Source: Luteipulveratus mongoliensis (GTDB taxonomy: Bacteria; Actinomycetota; Actinomycetes; Actinomycetales; Dermatophilaceae). Taken from it: a stretch of DNA of 64,000 nt. Each line of letters starts with the position of its first letter. Positions within the stretch are counted from its first letter, which is position 1. The DNA is taken from NCBI RefSeq assembly GCF_001190945.1, contig NZ_CP011112.1, positions 2,914,001 through 2,978,000 of the forward strand, in the 5' to 3' direction. Positions 12,771 to 21,774 of this stretch are shown piece by piece. The notes under the pieces are model-generated. The model did no database searches, was not told the DNA's origin, and saw nothing but the letters and a program-made list of their open reading frames with translations. The position numbers and the translations under genes were made by a program.

Positions 12771-12796
12771 AGTGACAGAGAAAAGAGACTCCTTTC

Positions 12797-13060
12797 GTGT
12801 CTGGCACCAAGGCTGCCCCCGAAGGCATCACCAACCCGCCCATCGACGACCTCCTCGAGGTTGCCGACTCCAAGTACGCCCTGGTCATCTACTCCGCCAA
12901 GCGTGCGCGGCAGATCAACGCCTACTACTCCCAGCTGTCCGAGGGCCTGCTCGAGTACGTCGGCCCGCTCGTGGACAGCCAGGTCAACGACAAGGCCCTG
13001 TCGGTCTCGCTCCGTGAGATCAACGAGCGACTGCTGACGATGGAGAAGCAGGAGGCCTGA
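12797..13060 (+). CDS. rpoZ: RNA polymerase omega subunit
   Basis: The 87-residue omega subunit helps beta-prime folding and polymerase assembly. Family marks include NPPIDDLLE, the central [20 protein letters not shown] and the conserved SVSLREI near the C-terminus. The GTG at 12797 is preceded by AGAGACTCC. It keeps the actinobacterial order gmk-rpoZ-coaBC. Length and sequence are normal. Confidence 0.96.
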   Translation: MSGTKAAPEGITNPPIDDLLEVADSKYALVIYSAKRARQINAYYSQLSEGLLEYVGPLVDSQVNDKALSVSLREINERLLTMEKQEA

Positions 13061-13074
13061 GGCGCAGCGCCTCA
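13058..13074 (+). repeat. 17-nt palindrome covering the rpoZ stop codon
   Basis: TGAGGCGC and GCGCCTCA flank a single A, a perfect 8-bp dyad whose first three bases are the rpoZ stop. As RNA it would fold into a short hairpin between rpoZ and coaBC. No T-tract follows. Confidence 0.55.
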
Positions 13075-13089
13075 CCCTCCCCACGACCC

Positions 13090-14307
13090 ATGCGGATCGT
13101 CCTGGGCGTCAGCGGTGGCATCGCTGCCTACAAGGCAGCGTCGCTGCTGCGCCGTCTCAGCGAGTCGGGCAATGACGTCACTGTCGTCCCGACCGCTGCT
13201 GCCTTGCAGTTCGTCGGCGCCCCCACATGGGCTGCGCTGTCCGGCAAGCCGGTGTCCGATCAGGTCTGGACCGACGTGCACGAGGTGCCGCACGTACGGA
13301 TCGGCCACGAGGCCGACCTCGTCGTGGTCGCTCCGGCGACTGCCGACCTGCTGGCCAAGGCCGCGCACGGCCTCGCGGACGACCTGCTGACCAACACCCT
13401 GCTGACCGCACGCTGCCCGGTGGTCATGGCTCCGGCCATGCACACCGAGATGTGGGAGCACCCGGCCACCGTCGCCAACGTCGCGACCCTGCGCCAGCGT
13501 GGTGTGCACGTCATGGAGACCGCGTCCGGGCGCCTGACGGGCGCCGACAGCGGTCCTGGTCGGCTGCCGGAGCCCGAGGACATCGCCGCCTACTGCGAGC
13601 AGATCATGGGCGGTCCGTCCGACGACTCACTGACCGGCGTTCACGTGGTGGTCACCGCGGGCGGGACGCGCGAGCCTCTCGACCCGGTGCGCTTCCTCGG
13701 CAACCGTTCGAGCGGCAAGCAGGGCTACGCGGTGGCTGAGGTGGCCGCTCGCCGCGGCGCCAAGGTCACCCTTATCTCCTCCTCGACCCTGCCTGCGCCG
13801 GCGGGCGTCGAGGTCGTCCCTGTCGAGACTGCACTCGAGCTGCGCGAGCAGGTCCTGGCCATCGACGCCGACGTGGTCGTGATGGCAGCTGCCGTCGCCG
13901 ACTTCCGACCGGCGGCGGTGTCGGACACCAAGATCAAGAAGACACATGACCCGGCCGACCCGGACGCGGCGCCGAGCGTCGCGCTGGTCCGCAATCCCGA
14001 CATCCTCGCGGAGCTGGTGCAGCGTCGCGGCGAGGCGACACGCCCGGTCCTGGTCGGCTTCGCTGCCGAGACCGGTGATGCTGACGGGGACGTCCTGACC
14101 CACGCGCGCGCCAAGCTCGAGCGCAAGGGCTGCGACTTGCTCGTGGCCAACGAGGTCGGCGACGGGCTGACCTTCGGCCAGGACGAGAGCACCGTCCATC
14201 TGCTGCGCCGGGGCGAGGCACAGGTGACGACGATCGGACCCGCTCCGAAGACCGTCGTGGCAACCGCCCTCTGGGATGCGGTCATCCCACTCGTCAAGAC
14301 GCTTTAG
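13090..14307 (+). CDS. coaBC: bifunctional phosphopantothenoylcysteine decarboxylase / synthetase
   Basis: CoaBC joins 4'-phosphopantothenate to cysteine using CTP and decarboxylates the product with FMN, two steps of coenzyme A synthesis. In the 405-residue protein the CoaC flavoprotein domain comes first (VSGGIAAYKAASLLRRL at 5-21; PAMHTEMWEHP near 117) and the CoaB domain second from about residue 185 (TAGGTREPLDPVRFLGNRSS; the KIKK loop near 283). Both halves look complete. It lies between rpoZ and metK as in mycobacteria. Confidence 0.95.
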   Translation: MRIVLGVSGGIAAYKAASLLRRLSESGNDVTVVPTAAALQFVGAPTWAALSGKPVSDQVWTDVHEVPHVRIGHEADLVVVAPATADLLAKAAHGLADDLLTNTLLTARCPVVMAPAMHTEMWEHPATVANVATLRQRGVHVMETASGRLTGADSGPGRLPEPEDIAAYCEQIMGGPSDDSLTGVHVVVTAGGTREPLDPVRFLGNRSSGKQGYAVAEVAARRGAKVTLISSSTLPAPAGVEVVPVETALELREQVLAIDADVVVMAAAVADFRPAAVSDTKIKKTHDPADPDAAPSVALVRNPDILAELVQRRGEATRPVLVGFAAETGDADGDVLTHARAKLERKGCDLLVANEVGDGLTFGQDESTVHLLRRGEAQVTTIGPAPKTVVATALWDAVIPLVKTL

Positions 14308-14344
14308 ACTCCCCGCGACGCATCATGAGATCTCATGACGCGTC
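14305..14344 (+). promoter_or_regulatory. metK upstream promoter and large dyad
   Basis: A -10-like TAGACT (14305-14310) overlaps the coaBC stop codon. The expected transcription start coincides with a dyad: TCATGA-GATC-TCATGA (14323-14338) is a perfect 16-bp palindrome, flanked after one mismatch by GACGC (14317-14321) and GCGTC (14340-14344). It could be an operator at +1, a 5' mRNA hairpin, or a coaBC terminator hairpin without a U-run. No known SAM riboswitch pattern is present. Confidence 0.5.
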
Positions 14345-14376
14345 CTCAGCAGCCGCTGCAATCGACAGGAGTATCC

Positions 14377-15597
14377 GTGGCACGCCTCTTTACCTCCGAA
14401 TCCGTCACCGAAGGACATCCGGACAAGATCTGTGACCAGATCAGTGACTCGATCCTTGACGCCATGCTTGGGCAGGATCCCACCGCCCGCGTCGCGGTCG
14501 AGACCATGGTCACCACCGGGCTGGTCCACGTGGCAGGCGAGGTGAGCACCAGCGGCTACGTCGACATCGCCAAGATCGTCCGCGAGACGATCGTCGGTAT
14601 CGGCTACGACTCCTCGGCCAAGGGCTTCGACGGCCACTCCTGTGGTGTCTCGATCTCGATCGGTCAGCAGTCGCCCGACATCGCACAGGGTGTCAACACT
14701 GCTCACGAGCAGCGCACCGCCGGCGCCGAGCACGCTTACGACCAGCAGGGCGCGGGCGACCAGGGCCTGATGTTCGGTTACGCCTGCCAGGACACGGCCG
14801 AGCTGATGCCGCTGCCGATCTATCTCGCGCACCGGTTGTCCGAGCGTCTGACCGACGTCCGCAAGAACGGCGATCTCGCCTACCTGCGACCGGACGGCAA
14901 GACTCAGGTCACCATCGGTTACGAGGGCGACAAGGCCGTCTCGCTCGACACTGTGGTCCTGTCCACCCAGCACGCCGAGGACATCTCCCTCGACACCCTC
15001 CTCGAGCCGGACATCAAGAAGTTCGTCATCGAGCCGGTGCTCGAAGAGCTCGCGGCGTCCGGCAGCACGCTCGACGCCTCCGGCTACAACACCTACATCA
15101 ACCCCACCGGCAAGTTCGTCATCGGTGGTCCGATGGGTGACGCCGGCCTGACCGGACGCAAGATCATCGTCGACACCTACGGCGGCATGGCCCGTCACGG
15201 TGGCGGCGCCTTCTCCGGCAAGGACCCGTCGAAGGTCGACCGTTCGGCCGCCTACACGATGCGTTGGGTCGCCAAGAACGTCGTGGCCGCCGGCCTGGCG
15301 ACGCGCTGTGAGGTGCAGGTCGCGTACGCCATCGGCAAGGCTCAGCCGGTCGGTCTCTACATCGAGACGTTCGGCACCGAGACCGCTCCGCTCGACAAGA
15401 TCCAGAACGCCATCACGACGGTCTTCGACCTGCGTCCGGCGGCCCTGATCCACGAGCTGGACCTGCTGCGCCCGATCTACAAGCCGACCGCGGCGTACGG
15501 CCACTTCGGCCGTACCAGCGCCGAGGGCGTCGACAAGGCGTTCACCTGGGAGCAGACCGACAAGGTCGAGGCCCTGCAGAAGGCCGTCCGCGGCTGA
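14377..15597 (+). CDS. metK: S-adenosylmethionine synthetase
   Basis: MetK makes S-adenosylmethionine from methionine and ATP. The 406-residue protein has the first signature [12 protein letters not shown] (about residues 13-24) and the P-loop-like [16 protein letters not shown] near 277. The GTG at 14377 is chosen because ACAGGA lies just upstream and homologues begin directly with the [15 protein letters not shown] segment; the ATG at 14335 would lie within the upstream dyad and add 14 non-conserved residues. A strong terminator follows. Confidence 0.97.
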   Translation: MARLFTSESVTEGHPDKICDQISDSILDAMLGQDPTARVAVETMVTTGLVHVAGEVSTSGYVDIAKIVRETIVGIGYDSSAKGFDGHSCGVSISIGQQSPDIAQGVNTAHEQRTAGAEHAYDQQGAGDQGLMFGYACQDTAELMPLPIYLAHRLSERLTDVRKNGDLAYLRPDGKTQVTIGYEGDKAVSLDTVVLSTQHAEDISLDTLLEPDIKKFVIEPVLEELAASGSTLDASGYNTYINPTGKFVIGGPMGDAGLTGRKIIVDTYGGMARHGGGAFSGKDPSKVDRSAAYTMRWVAKNVVAAGLATRCEVQVAYAIGKAQPVGLYIETFGTETAPLDKIQNAITTVFDLRPAALIHELDLLRPIYKPTAAYGHFGRTSAEGVDKAFTWEQTDKVEALQKAVRG

Positions 15598-15610
15598 CGC
15601 TCGTCTCACC

Positions 15611-15643
15611 GATGCCGCCTGGTCCTTGTGACCAGGCGGCATC
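15611..15643 (+). terminator. perfect 14-bp stem-loop after metK
   Basis: GATGCCGCCTGGTC pairs perfectly with GACCAGGCGGCATC around a CTTGT loop, beginning 13 bases after the metK stop. The T-tract is poor (GTCGTCT), as is usual for actinobacterial intrinsic terminators. It separates metK from priA. Confidence 0.85.
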
Positions 15644-15703
15644 GTCGTCTCCTGGGCCGGTCCCGGGTGCACGCGTGTCGCCCTGGACCGATAGAACTGC
15701 GCC

Positions 15704-17782
15704 ATGACCGAGGAGGGTGCGTCCGCCGCAGCTGAGCAGCTCGCGCTGCTCCAGGCTGTCGCGCCTGCGTCCACTCCGCGGCCGCGCACGGGACCGGCTC
15801 TTGCCAGCAAGGACCCAGTGGCCGTCGTACACGTCGACACCGGTCTGCCACACCTGGACCGCCCGTTCGAGTACTCCGTGCCCGCAACACTCGCCGACGA
15901 CGCCGTTCCCGGGTGTCGGCTCAAGGTGCGGTTCGCCGGGCAGGACGTCGACGCGTTCCTGCTCGAGCGCCGGGCTGAGGCTGAGCACACGGGCCGGCTG
16001 ACGCCCATCCGCCGGGTGGTCAGTGCGGAGCCGGTGCTCACCGACGACGTACTCCAGCTGGCCCGCGGTGTCGCGGCCCAGTACGCCGGGACACTCGGCG
16101 ATGTCCTCCGCCTGGCGATCCCGCCTCGCCACGCGCGCGCCGAGAAGGCCCTGGCGATGGCGCCGCCGGAGAGTGCGCCCGAGACCGCTGGAGCAACGCG
16201 CCACGTGGCCTGGGAGCCATACCCCGCAGGGCCCGCCCTCCTCCAACGCATCGCCGACGGGGGTGCGCCGGCCGCCTCCTGGCTCGCGCGCCCGACCGTC
16301 GGGCCCGAGCTCGACTGGCCGAGTGCCCTCGCCGAGCTCGCTCAGACGGCCCTGAGCGCCGGCCGCGGAGTCGTTCTCGTGGTGCCGGACGGACGTGACA
16401 CCGAGAGGCTGGACGAGGCCTTACGGGATCGCCTGGGCGCGGGGCAGCATGTACGCCTCAGCGCGGATCAGGGCCCGCAGGCTCGCTACACCGCCTGGCT
16501 CAAGCTGTTGCGTGGACACGTCCGTTGTGTCGTCGGCACCAGAGCCGCGGCGTTCGCGCCGGTCCGTGACCTGGGTCTGCTCGTCTGCTGGGACGACGGC
16601 GACGACGCGCTGACCGAGCCGCGGGCGCCCTATGCCCACGCTCGTGACGTCCTGGCGATGCGCGCCGAGCAGCAGGGCGCGGCGCTGGTCCTCGGGGGGC
16701 ATACGCGGTCGGTGCCGGTGCAGGCCTGGCTCGAGGCGGGTCGAGTCCGAGCTGTGGAGGCTCCGCGCGACCGGTCGGCCCACCCACGCACGGTCGTGAC
16801 CGGCGACGAACGCGACGTCGAGCGTTCGGGGCCGGCCGCACTGGCACACCTGCCGTCACGCGCCTGGGCGGCCGCCAAGGAGGCGCTGCAGTCGGGACCG
16901 GTGCTGGTGCAGGTCCCGCGCCGTGGCTACCTGCCGTCGTTGTCCTGCCAGCGCTGCCGGACACCCGCCAGGTGCGCGACCTGTCACGGCCCCCTCGGAC
17001 TCGTGTCACCGGATCGTCCCCCGGCCTGCCGTTGGTGCGGGCGGGTCGAACCGGCCTTCCGGTGCCCGGAGTGCGACGACACCCGGCTGCGGTCCAGCGT
17101 GGTCGGAGCCCGGCGTACGGCTGAGGAGCTGGGGCGAGCGTTCCCCGGCGTGCCTCTGCACCGCTCGGCGGCCGGCGAGATGCTCGACCGGGTAGGCCCC
17201 GATCCGTCCCTGGTCATCGCCACACCCGGAGCTGAGCCTGTGGCCGAGTCCGGCTATGCCGCCACGCTGCTGCTCGACGCGTGGGCCTTCTTGGACCGTC
17301 CGGTGCTGGAGGCGCAGGCCGAGGCCGTACGTCGATGGACGGCTGCCGCCGCGCTCACCCGTCCCAGCACGGCTGGGGGAGTCGTCGTGCTGTGCGGCGC
17401 GCCGACCCACACCACGATCCCGGCCGTGGAGGCTCTGGTGCGATGGGCCCCAGGCTGGTTCGCCGAGCGGGAGCTGCATGAGCGTGCCGAGCTGCGTCTG
17501 CCGCCGAGCTGCTGGGTCGCTGAGCTGACCGGCCCCCGCGTGGAGCTGAGCGGCGCGTTGACAGCCCTCGACCTGCCGACGGACGTGGAGGTGCTGGGTC
17601 CGCTGCCGGTCGGCACCCGGCGAGCGGGCGAGTCCGAGGACGGGCAGCGCCTGTTGCTGCGGTGTGAGCACGACCAGGCGGCCCTGGTGCTCGCTCGCCT
17701 CACCGCGATGCGAGCCGCCCGTAGCGCACGCAAGGACGTCGCGATCGGGGTCCGCGTCGACCCGGACCCGAGCCTGCTCTGA
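15704..17782 (+). CDS. priA: primosomal protein N', actinobacterial helicase-dead form
   Basis: PriA restarts stalled replication forks. The 692-residue protein keeps the N-terminal 3'-DNA-binding domain (HVDTGLPHLDRPFEYSVP, residues 46-63) and the zinc cysteines of the insertion (CQRC, CATC, CRWC, CPEC between about 415 and 462). The helicase core is degenerate: where Walker A should be, the sequence reads SAGRGVVLVVPDGRD with no GKT, and the DEEH box is WDDGDD. This loss is known for actinobacterial PriA, which probably acts as a structural primosome factor. The ATG at 15704 follows GATAGAACTGCGCC, hinting at a short leader. Confidence 0.92.
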   Translation: MTEEGASAAAEQLALLQAVAPASTPRPRTGPALASKDPVAVVHVDTGLPHLDRPFEYSVPATLADDAVPGCRLKVRFAGQDVDAFLLERRAEAEHTGRLTPIRRVVSAEPVLTDDVLQLARGVAAQYAGTLGDVLRLAIPPRHARAEKALAMAPPESAPETAGATRHVAWEPYPAGPALLQRIADGGAPAASWLARPTVGPELDWPSALAELAQTALSAGRGVVLVVPDGRDTERLDEALRDRLGAGQHVRLSADQGPQARYTAWLKLLRGHVRCVVGTRAAAFAPVRDLGLLVCWDDGDDALTEPRAPYAHARDVLAMRAEQQGAALVLGGHTRSVPVQAWLEAGRVRAVEAPRDRSAHPRTVVTGDERDVERSGPAALAHLPSRAWAAAKEALQSGPVLVQVPRRGYLPSLSCQRCRTPARCATCHGPLGLVSPDRPPACRWCGRVEPAFRCPECDDTRLRSSVVGARRTAEELGRAFPGVPLHRSAAGEMLDRVGPDPSLVIATPGAEPVAESGYAATLLLDAWAFLDRPVLEAQAEAVRRWTAAAALTRPSTAGGVVVLCGAPTHTTIPAVEALVRWAPGWFAERELHERAELRLPPSCWVAELTGPRVELSGALTALDLPTDVEVLGPLPVGTRRAGESEDGQRLLLRCEHDQAALVLARLTAMRAARSARKDVAIGVRVDPDPSLL

Positions 17783-17846
17783 CCAGACCGACGCCGGCGT
17801 GACCCCGTGGTGGTGCTGTCGGGTGGTCCTGGTTGGGTGTGGGGGT

Positions 17847-18545
17847 ATGAGCGAGTCGCAGCACGAGAGCGTCGAAGCGCCCTTCGCCCTGGACCTTCAG
17901 GACGACATCGCGCCCAACCCGGTGGATGCCGTGGTCTTCGATCTGGGCAACGTCCTGATCCGCTGGGACCCCGTGCCCGCGATCGCCGCTGCAGTCGGCC
18001 AGGAGCGTGCTGAGGCCTTCGTGGCCGACCCGGCGTTCGACTTCACCGCGTGGAACCACGCCCAGGACGCCGGTCGCAGGTGGGACGAGGGGGAGCAGCT
18101 CGCGCTCCGTTCGCACCCACACCTGGAGCAGGAGATCCGCTCCTACCGCTCCAACTTCGGCGCGTCCCTGCTGGGTGAGGTCGAGGACACCGTTGCCATC
18201 CTGCGTGAGCTGCACCAGGCCAAGGTGCCGCTGTTCGCCCTGACCAACTGGTCGGAGGAGCTCTTCCCCAAGGCGTTGGACCGCTTCGACTTCCTCGACG
18301 TGTTCGAGGACATCATCGTGTCCGGCGAGGAGGAGGTCGCCAAGCCTGATCCCGAGATCTTCGAGGTCCTCGGTGAGCGGATCCGGCACGTCGGTGGGCT
18401 CGATGACTGTGTCTTCATCGATGACAGCGAGGCCAATGTGCAAGCCGCGACGGCCGCCGGTCTCGACGCCATCCTCTTCACCGACACCGGCCATCTGCGC
18501 GAGGACCTCATCGTGCGCGGACTACCGCTGCAGCCGCGGCGCTAA
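17847..18545 (+). CDS. HAD-superfamily hydrolase (YihX-like)
   Basis: A 232-residue HAD subfamily IA phosphatase. Motif I is VVFDLGNVLIRWD (about residues 30-42), motif II LTNWSEE, motif III the lysine of VAKPDPEIF and motif IV FIDDSEANV, so the active site is complete. The second motif I aspartate is glycine (DLG), as in YihX-type sugar phosphatases, where it may alter substrate choice. The ATG at 17847 is used; the frame runs back into priA but a ribosome binding site is not clear (GGGGGT just upstream). Its substrate is unknown. It ends tail-to-tail with the XRE/HEAT gene. Confidence 0.85.
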   Translation: MSESQHESVEAPFALDLQDDIAPNPVDAVVFDLGNVLIRWDPVPAIAAAVGQERAEAFVADPAFDFTAWNHAQDAGRRWDEGEQLALRSHPHLEQEIRSYRSNFGASLLGEVEDTVAILRELHQAKVPLFALTNWSEELFPKALDRFDFLDVFEDIIVSGEEEVAKPDPEIFEVLGERIRHVGGLDDCVFIDDSEANVQAATAAGLDAILFTDTGHLREDLIVRGLPLQPRR

Positions 18546-18554
18546 GTCAGCAGG

Positions 18555-20093
18555 TCAGCTGCGTACGGCCGAGCCGTTGCGCTGCCACCAGCGGCAGCGT
18601 TCGCGGACATCGGTCGACATGTCCGCTGACCTCGCCCACTCCGGCAGCGACGGGTGGGCGCCCATGCCGGCGGCGTAGCGTGCCGCGGCGTCGGGTGTGT
18701 CCGGCGTCGAGGATGCAGCCAGCAGGTCGAGGTCGGCTGGTACGCCGGCCGCGTGGGTGATCGCGGTGAGTGCCGCCTGGCGAACCCCTGGCTGCGGGTG
18801 CCGGGTCAGCTCGATGAGGGTGTCGGTGTGCTCGGGCAGCGCGAGGTAGGACAGCATGATCGCCGCACTGACCGAGCTGGGGCTGCCCGGCCGCTCGACC
18901 AGCAGCTCGGCCGCGACGGACGCCAGGCTGGCGCGATAGGGGCTGGCCATCAGCAGCAGACACGCGTGGTGGCGCAGCTCAGTGCGGTCGTGCACATGGA
19001 CCTCTTGCAGCAGACGCCGCAGCACCGGATCACTCGGCAGGCCCGTGGCCTGCTGGGCAGCGCGCTCGAAGCGCGCCAGGTCAACGGGCGCCGTGGGCGG
19101 CGGGAGAGACCGTGCCGTGCCCGAAGGCGCCGGCGCGGTGCGACGGCGCAGCAGGGCGAGCCCTTCGGCCTGGTCCTCCTCGGGCAGCCGGACGATGAGC
19201 TGCCGAGCCAGCCGCGCGTCGTCCAGAGATCCCGCGCACAACGCGCCGATCAACTGGCGCAGCCGCGGCCGTAGTGAGAGCGGGAACGTGCCCATCCGGA
19301 TCTGGTTGGTGAGCGCGCCGACAGCTCCGGTCCGCACCCGCCCGAACTGGTCGGCACCGAGGTCGAGCAGCACCGGTGCCGTCTGCTCAGCCAGGCCCTC
19401 GCCCATCAGGCTGATGGCGTCGATGACCGGCTCGACCCCTGGGACGGCGATGAAGTCCAGGATCGTGTCGACCAGGACCTGGGCGTAGACCGGGTGATCG
19501 GCGAGGTGGCACAGCGCCTGATAACGGGTCACATAGGCCGTGCCGCAAGAGCGGACCATCTCGCTCAGCAGGGTCGCGGTCAGGGAACGCACGATCGCGA
19601 TGGGGATCATCGTGTCGCTCATGTGGTCCCAGTAGGACGTCAAGGCGAACCAGTCGCCGCCCGTCGTCGCGTGCCGGCTGGCTGCGTCGTAGACCGTGTC
19701 GAGGAGCTGCTGACCGCCACCGAGTGCGCGGGCCCGCTGCAGCGACGGTCGGCCGCTCGCGGAGATCGAGCGGCTCAAGCCCTCGCAGGTCGCCTGCAGC
19801 TGACCCGGCGCGAGATCGAGGACCTTCTCATAGCCGGCAAGGACGGCCAGCGTCATCGGCTGGTGGGCGTTCTCCCACAGGGACACCTTGGTGCTGCTCG
19901 CGCTCACCCCGACCGCGCGCATCCGGTCGGCGAACGCAACCTGCTTGGTGGCCTCGGGATCGGAGGATGCACAGCGCGACACGCGAGCCAGCCAGGCCAC
20001 GCGCGCGCGCAGATCGACGGCGCCGCCCTGCGGGTCGGACATGTCGCCCAAGATCTGGGTCGGTCGTCCCGGTCCTCGCGTCAATGTCCCCAC
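18555..20093 (-). CDS. XRE-type HTH protein with HEAT-like alpha solenoid
   Basis: A 512-residue protein I do not recognise by name. Residues ~40-110 look like a lambda-repressor-like HTH (VSASSTKVSLWENAHQPMT, then LDLAPGQLQATCEGL). The rest is almost entirely helical, with repeat-like units such as DQFGRVRTGAVGALTNQI (~240) and HPQPGVRQAALTAITHAAG (~430) that resemble HEAT repeats, and a Pro/Ala-rich linker near 315-330. It has no enzyme motif or membrane segment. The start is uncertain: GTG at 20093 or ATG at 20042 (MSDPQGG). It faces def across a 200-bp gap. It could be a DNA-bound scaffold or regulator, but its role is unknown. Confidence 0.75.
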   Translation of the reverse strand: MGTLTRGPGRPTQILGDMSDPQGGAVDLRARVAWLARVSRCASSDPEATKQVAFADRMRAVGVSASSTKVSLWENAHQPMTLAVLAGYEKVLDLAPGQLQATCEGLSRSISASGRPSLQRARALGGGQQLLDTVYDAASRHATTGGDWFALTSYWDHMSDTMIPIAIVRSLTATLLSEMVRSCGTAYVTRYQALCHLADHPVYAQVLVDTILDFIAVPGVEPVIDAISLMGEGLAEQTAPVLLDLGADQFGRVRTGAVGALTNQIRMGTFPLSLRPRLRQLIGALCAGSLDDARLARQLIVRLPEEDQAEGLALLRRRTAPAPSGTARSLPPPTAPVDLARFERAAQQATGLPSDPVLRRLLQEVHVHDRTELRHHACLLLMASPYRASLASVAAELLVERPGSPSSVSAAIMLSYLALPEHTDTLIELTRHPQPGVRQAALTAITHAAGVPADLDLLAASSTPDTPDAAARYAAGMGAHPSLPEWARSADMSTDVRERCRWWQRNGSAVRS

Positions 20094-20195
20094 CTCCCCA
20101 CCCTGCGCGGCATATCGACTCCCTGATGGAACATTACGCGTTGGGACGGCTGCCGCTGGTCATTCCAGAAGTGCCGGTCATTAGAGTGTTCGTCG

Positions 20196-20255
20196 GACTG
20201 ATCTCCTCCTCCAATCGGCTCGCAGGCTCCGCCGAGCCGGCATCGTCGATCAGTC
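20196..20255 (+). other. nested stem structure upstream of def
   Basis: An outer 8-bp stem, GACTGATC (20196-20203) with GATCAGTC (20248-20255), encloses an inner 7-bp stem, CGGCTCG (20216-20222) with CGAGCCG (20233-20239). The left internal loop holds TCCTCCTCC, which could pair with a Shine-Dalgarno. The element ends 40 bases before the def start. It may be a structured 5' leader or a divergent-promoter DNA element. Confidence 0.45.
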
Positions 20256-20295
20256 GCTGTGAGCACTCCCGTCTCGTCCGCTCGTGAGGTCCCCG

Positions 20296-20841
20296 TTGCC
20301 CGTCCAGCCCATCCGACTCTTCGGAGACCCCGTCCTGCGTACGCCCGCAGCCCCGGTCGTCGACTTCGACGCCGAGCTGCGCCGGTTGGTCGCTGACCTC
20401 GAGGACACCATGCTGGATGCGCCCGGCGCGGGTCTCGCGGCGCCTCAGATCGGTGTGGGGCTGCGGGTGTTCACCTATTTCATCGACGGGCAGGTCGGGC
20501 ATCTGATCAACCCGGACCTCGAGCTGTCAGAGGAGATCGAGTGTGGCCCCGAGGGCTGCCTGTCGATCCCGGACCTGGTCTTCGACACACCGCGGGCTGT
20601 GCGCACGGTGGCCAAAGGCTTCTCCATGTACGGCGAGCCGATCACCATCGAGGGCACCCATCGGATGGCGCGCTGTCTCCAGCACGAGACCGACCACCTG
20701 GACGGCATCCTCTTCGTCGACCGGCTTGACCATGAGGCGCGCCGTCTGGCTCTCAAGGAGATTCGTGACGCGGAGTGGGCCGGGCAGCCGGGACCGATCA
20801 TCCGCGAGTCCCCGCACCCGACCTTCGGCCGGGGGCGATGA
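20296..20841 (+). CDS. def: peptide deformylase
   Basis: Def removes the N-formyl group from new proteins. The three metal motifs are intact: GAGLAAPQIGVG (~38-49), EGCLSIPD (~80) and QHETDHLDGILF (~127-138), which contains the HExxH-type HETDH. I prefer the TTG at 20296 because GTGAGG lies six bases upstream and the product then starts PVQPIRLFGDPVLR, matching homologues; the GTG at 20284 would have no ribosome binding site. The product is 181 residues. fmt follows three bases after the stop, so the two formyl-methionine enzymes are coupled. Confidence 0.94.
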   Translation: MPVQPIRLFGDPVLRTPAAPVVDFDAELRRLVADLEDTMLDAPGAGLAAPQIGVGLRVFTYFIDGQVGHLINPDLELSEEIECGPEGCLSIPDLVFDTPRAVRTVAKGFSMYGEPITIEGTHRMARCLQHETDHLDGILFVDRLDHEARRLALKEIRDAEWAGQPGPIIRESPHPTFGRGR

Positions 20842-20844
20842 CCG

Positions 20845-21774
20845 GTGCGCGTGGTCTTCGCCGGCACGCCTGAGGTCGCCCTGCCGTCCCTCGATGCCCT
20901 CCTCGACTCCGATCACGAGGTCGTCGCCGTCATCACCCGTCCCGACGCGCGCGCGGGTCGTGGCCGTCGGGCTGCGACCTCCCCGATCCGTCGCCGTGCC
21001 GAGGAGGTCGGTCTTGAGGTGCTGGCTCCCGGTCGCCCGTCGGATCCGGAGTTCCAGTCGCGGCTCGCCGCCCTGAGCCCCGATGCCTGCCCGGTCGTCG
21101 CCTATGGCGCGCTGGTGCCGCGGTCTGCCCTGGACATCCCTCGGCTCGGCTGGATCAACCTGCACTTCTCACTGCTGCCCGCATGGCGCGGGGCTGCTCC
21201 GGTGCAGCACGCCGTGCTGGCGGGCGACGAGGTCACCGGTGCTACCACGTTCATCCTCGAAGAAGGCATGGACACCGGACCCGTCCTCGGCACCCTGACC
21301 GAGACGATCCGGCGGACCGACACCAGCGGCGACCTGCTCGAGCGACTGGGCAAGGCCGGTGCCGGCCTGCTCGTCGCCTCGCTCGATGCCCTGGCCGATG
21401 GGAGCGCACTGCCGGTGCCCCAGCCGGCCGAAGGCGTGTCTCTCGCACCGAAGATCACCGTCGAGGATGCTGAGATCCGTTGGCAGCAACCAGCATTCGC
21501 GGTCGATCGTCGAGTCCGAGCCTGTACGCCTGAGCCGGGTGCGTGGTCGACCTTCCGTGGTGAGCGGCTCAAGATCCAACCCGTCGAGCCCGTTGCTGAC
21601 GTTGCTGCTCTGCCGCCCGGCCACCTTCGGGTCGCCAAACGGGAGGTTCTCGTCGGCACGGCGACCACCCCCGTACGACTCGGCCTGGTGCAGCCGGCTG
21701 GCAAGAAGCCGATGGCGGCCGCAGACTGGGCTCGCGGCGTACGAGCCGGTGACGAGGAGGTTCTGGGTGCCTGA
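20845..21774 (+). CDS. fmt: methionyl-tRNA formyltransferase
   Basis: Fmt transfers a formyl group from 10-formyl-THF to initiator Met-tRNA. The 309-residue protein shows [14 protein letters not shown] at the N-terminus, the catalytic-region [13 protein letters not shown] with its preceding NLHFS near 108-125, and the C-terminal tRNA-binding domain from about 205. The GTG start lies three bases after def. The stop overlaps the rsmB GTG, giving a def-fmt-rsmB unit. Confidence 0.96.
   Translation: MRVVFAGTPEVALPSLDALLDSDHEVVAVITRPDARAGRGRRAATSPIRRRAEEVGLEVLAPGRPSDPEFQSRLAALSPDACPVVAYGALVPRSALDIPRLGWINLHFSLLPAWRGAAPVQHAVLAGDEVTGATTFILEEGMDTGPVLGTLTETIRRTDTSGDLLERLGKAGAGLLVASLDALADGSALPVPQPAEGVSLAPKITVEDAEIRWQQPAFAVDRRVRACTPEPGAWSTFRGERLKIQPVEPVADVAALPPGHLRVAKREVLVGTATTPVRLGLVQPAGKKPMAAADWARGVRAGDEEVLGA

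Noticed and set aside
14305-14377. SAM riboswitch before metK
   Set aside because: The leader is too short and lacks every SAM-I/II/IV core motif; only a symmetric dyad is present.
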